Source: a virus. Taken from it: a stretch of 48,009 nt of DNA. Shown here in pieces: positions 46,230 through 48,009 of the stretch. The notes under the pieces were generated by a model. The model ran no database searches and was not told where the DNA came from. It worked only from the letters and a program-made list of their open reading frames with translations. Position numbers and translations under genes: made by a program. Each line of letters starts with the position of its first letter. The first letter of the stretch is position 1. The stretch lies in the IMG/VR virus record IMGVR_UViG_3300050821_003180, positions 1-48,009 of that record; one strand, given 5' to 3'.

Positions 46230-46424
46230 TCAGGGTTTGGAAGTACGGGCTACGACGATATTCCCCACCGCATGGACGACCATGACCAGAAGGGATGAAA
46301 CGATGCCAGGTACAACCGGCGGCATCGGCGCTTTGAAGCCAGTCAGCGACCACGTTACTAGCGGTTCGATCTGATAGGCAGTAAGCGTCAACGCGCCAGT
46401 GATATAGGGAGAATTGGTATTCAT
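46230..46424 (-). CDS. Small membrane protein, holin candidate
   Basis: A 64-residue protein, MNTNSPYITGALTLTAYQIE, with one or two hydrophobic segments (VVPGIVSSLLVMVVHAVGNI, about 41-60). The ATG at 46424 overlaps the endolysin stop by ATGA. Small size and position directly after the endolysin fit a holin or pinholin. Alternative start three codons upstream. Confidence 0.6.
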   Translation of the reverse strand: MNTNSPYITGALTLTAYQIEPLVTWSLTGFKAPMPPVVPGIVSSLLVMVVHAVGNIVVARTSKP

Positions 46425-47170
46425 GCTTGCCATTTTCCAGTAGTGAACATTCGCTTATTGGCTTCACGCCGCAGCAATAGCCCTTCTTCGACTTTGCCGC
46501 CAGCCTTGTCCCAGGTCAGCATTTCAGACAGGGCTTCCCCAATATTATGATCGTTCAAGCGCTTCAACATAGTCGATTCAGCCAAACGCCCTTCGCCCTC
46601 ATTATAGGACCAGTCGGTGAGCGCTGCCTTCTGTTGTGGTAGCAACGGAATTGTCACGAGCCGATCAACGGCCAAGCCTTCTTCGATCAGCATGGACCGC
46701 AAGCGGGCTTCAGCCTGATCTTGAGTAAAAACGGTGGCTATCCCGACATTCGCAGTCGAACCGTATCCGGCAGTCCAAGGCCGACCATCAAGATTGATAA
46801 ACTGCGGGGCTTGAGCTACCGAACGATCTTCCAGATACTTATACCACAACCCGGCCGCTTGCAGCGCGCGAGCCCTCGGGCTAGCCGGATCGCAATATGC
46901 AGTCAGATAGCAGGCTTCAAAATGCTTGGTCATGGGCAGGCAGAGCCCTAGCCAATCAGGCACAATCGGAGGCGCATAGCTTGGCGGTGAGGGTAACTGA
47001 GTCTGGCCAGCCGGGAGAATGGGTGGATCGAGCGGCACCGGAGCGATAACAGTAGCCACATAGGATGGGCTAGGCTCAATGGGCGCAGGAGGTAGCGGTG
47101 GCATCTGCCCGGAGGTCGCTGCGCCGCTAGCATCCCTGAATAGTCCGCCGATGAAAGACCAGAATCCCAT
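46421..47170 (-). CDS. Endolysin (GH24 lysozyme) with proline-rich N-terminus
   Basis: A 249-residue T4-lysozyme-type (GH24) muramidase. HFEACYLTAYCD gives the catalytic Glu and, eight residues on, the Asp. The third residue (Thr of WTAGYGST) is about 40 residues further, so there is an insertion where T4 has five residues. The end (LLLRREANKRMFTTG) is a family match. The first 70 residues are Pro-rich and lack a signal peptide, but MGFWSFIGGLF may anchor or target. It cuts the glycan backbone of peptidoglycan. GGGCGCATC precedes the ATG (weak). Confidence 0.88.
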   Translation of the reverse strand: MGFWSFIGGLFRDASGAATSGQMPPLPPAPIEPSPSYVATVIAPVPLDPPILPAGQTQLPSPPSYAPPIVPDWLGLCLPMTKHFEACYLTAYCDPASPRARALQAAGLWYKYLEDRSVAQAPQFINLDGRPWTAGYGSTANVGIATVFTQDQAEARLRSMLIEEGLAVDRLVTIPLLPQQKAALTDWSYNEGEGRLAESTMLKRLNDHNIGEALSEMLTWDKAGGKVEEGLLLRREANKRMFTTGKWQA

Positions 47171-47179
47171 GATGCGCCC

Positions 47180-47344
47180 TTAGTGGAGGTAGAGGTGTTC
47201 TACAACCACTATATCATAATGCATGTTCGGGGCTCTTTCATATGCCCCAATTAGTGCAGACTCACGGTCGATAGCCTGCCGAACAGTAGTCTCTACAAAC
47301 TCTTGAGTTTTATAATTTACGAAAGTGATGTTCCAGACTATCAC
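47180..47344 (-). CDS. 54-residue hypothetical protein (GTG start)
   Basis: Starting at GTG (47344), which overlaps the stop of the previous gene (GTGA), the frame encodes 54 residues: MIVWNITFVNYKTQEFVETT... with HYDIVVVEHLYLH at the end. Beta-rich. It fills an otherwise empty gap of 170 bp before the endolysin. No family recognised. Confidence 0.55.
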   Translation of the reverse strand: MIVWNITFVNYKTQEFVETTVRQAIDRESALIGAYERAPNMHYDIVVVEHLYLH

Positions 47345-47706
47345 TTGCAACTCTTCAGATGGTCGAGAAAGAGCTTGTCGTTTTCACGAATCTCTTTCAG
47401 GATAGCAATGTGGTCAGATAGCATTTGCCGCTCAGCCTCAGCCATACTCATGAGGGCTGCGAGTTGCTCTTGCTGCACCTTGGCCATCTGATCTTGTACG
47501 CGCGATGAGTTCTCAGCGACCATCATTAGGACGGCACCGGCCACCGATGCTTCGATTGAGAGAGTCATATTGGTCACACCCCAATCCGCATCATATGCCA
47601 AAAGTAGGTGAGACAGGATCGATATGGCGATAAAAGCGCCTAGCACGATAAGGAATACTTTCGGATTCCTGAACTTGAGATAAGTGCGGAGAAAGAGATT
47701 ACCCAT
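47341..47706 (-). CDS. Membrane protein, DUF1003-like
   Basis: A 121-residue protein. Two membrane segments: about 14-38 (VFLIVLGAFIAISILSHLLL) and 42-62, with WGVTNMTLSIEASVAGAVLM in between; then a coiled coil (QVQDQMAKVQQEQLAALMS-type, about 65-120). This is the pattern of DUF1003-like proteins. The start at 47706 overlaps the previous gene; it may be part of the lysis or holin complex. Confidence 0.6.
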   Translation of the reverse strand: MGNLFLRTYLKFRNPKVFLIVLGAFIAISILSHLLLAYDADWGVTNMTLSIEASVAGAVLMMVAENSSRVQDQMAKVQQEQLAALMSMAEAERQMLSDHIAILKEIRENDKLFLDHLKSCK

Positions 47707-47914
47707 GATGGAAGTACTTCCAGAGTGGGATACCTTCGACAATTTCGATAATGATTAGAACGACCACGATCCATTCGAGGGTGCGGGCCTTCTTGACCTC
47801 TTTATCGCTTTCGAGCGCTAGCACGCGCTCAGCTAGCGCGTCATGCTCAGTCGTTCGGTGATCGATCTCATCGCCAATCAACTCTAAACGATCGGCGAGC
47901 GTCTTATCATCCAT
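47699..47914 (-). CDS. Small coiled-coil membrane protein (holin candidate)
   Basis: A 71-residue protein, MDDKTLADRLELIGDEIDHR, with an N-terminal coiled coil and a C-terminal membrane segment (TLEWIVVVLIIIEIVEGIPL). XhlA-type small membrane proteins and the RMD1-type tail have this layout. The ATG at 47914 overlaps the upstream stop; longer versions starting at 47926 or 47950 lie in that gene. Lysis role inferred from position. Confidence 0.55.
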   Translation of the reverse strand: MDDKTLADRLELIGDEIDHRTTEHDALAERVLALESDKEVKKARTLEWIVVVLIIIEIVEGIPLWKYFHHG

Positions 47915-48009
47915 GCGGCACGCCATGTAGATAGGTTGCAGCAAAGCCAAGCAGCGCCAGAATCAGACCGCCAATCCCGACCCATGCGCCGACCCTGGCT
48001 GGGATTGCA
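47907..48009 (-). CDS. C-terminal end of a small membrane protein (cut by window edge)
   Basis: The last 34 residues of a leftward gene enter at the right edge: ...AIPARVGAWVGIGGLILALL, then GFAATYLHGVPHG and stop. One membrane segment and a short tail are visible. Its stop overlaps the next start. Likely another holin-type or lysis gene. Confidence 0.55.
   Translation of the reverse strand, partial: AIPARVGAWVGIGGLILALLGFAATYLHGVPHG

Overview
The window is a 48-kb piece of a tailed double-stranded DNA phage of a Gram-negative, probably proteobacterial host. Evidence: strong AGGAG-type ribosome binding sites, sigma70-like promoters, a GH24 endolysin, and dense genes with ATGA/TAATG overlaps. 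The head genes (SU10-type major head protein, large P22/SU10-like portal, SU10-type adaptor) suggest a podovirus-like virion. The tail genes lie outside the window, and host and phage genus cannot be fixed from sequence alone.

Layout. (1) 1-13.8 kb: late structural and packaging module, transcribed leftward: small DNA-binding (TerS-like) protein, TerL, portal, scaffold, major head protein, adaptor, then the start of a further virion gene at the left edge. It is interrupted at 2.0-3.5 kb by a rightward three-gene moron with its own promoter and terminator; its middle gene ends in a Tad2-like (formerly DUF2829) anti-Thoeris domain. (2) 13.8-14.5 kb: divergent, AT-rich control region with repeats and palindromes. 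(3) 14.1-18.4 kb: block of small, mostly unrecognised genes whose DNA is almost free of the dinucleotides GT and AC on both strands. (4) 18.4-21.7 kb: leftward operon of a Cro-like regulator, primase-helicase and VRR-NUC nuclease. (5) 21.7-34.3 kb: rightward recombination and replication genes (Sak4-like ATPase, DUF669 protein, RecB/Cas4-like exonuclease, SF2 helicase) among many small genes. (6) 34.3-34.5 kb: tRNA-Gln(UUG) abutting a strongly structured candidate RNA. (7) 34.5-45.2 kb: 7-deazaguanine DNA-modification cluster (queE, queC, queD, folE, cupin, dpdA, second TGT-like protein) mixed with a sliding clamp, family-B DNA polymerase, SLOG protein, nucleotidyltransferase and MazG-like enzyme. 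(8) 45.1-48.0 kb: leftward lysis module with lipase-like protein, lipoprotein, holin candidates and endolysin.

How it works together. FolE, QueD, QueE and QueC make preQ0 from GTP, and DpdA is expected to exchange it for guanine in DNA, shielding the phage from restriction. The clamp, polymerase, primase-helicase and recombination genes form a largely self-contained replication set.

The most unusual signal is the regional GT/AC desert. It has a sharp left edge at about 14.1 kb and fades rightward from about 16.6 to 18.4 kb. It covers coding and non-coding DNA and genes on both strands, and it nearly removes valine and threonine from the encoded proteins. This points to selection or mutation acting on DNA rather than on protein. 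Other points for a second look are the 107-nt RNA closed by a perfect 16-bp helix, the fused Tad2 moron, a four-copy paralogous domain (one copy with histone-like tails), and the second, shorter TGT-like protein.
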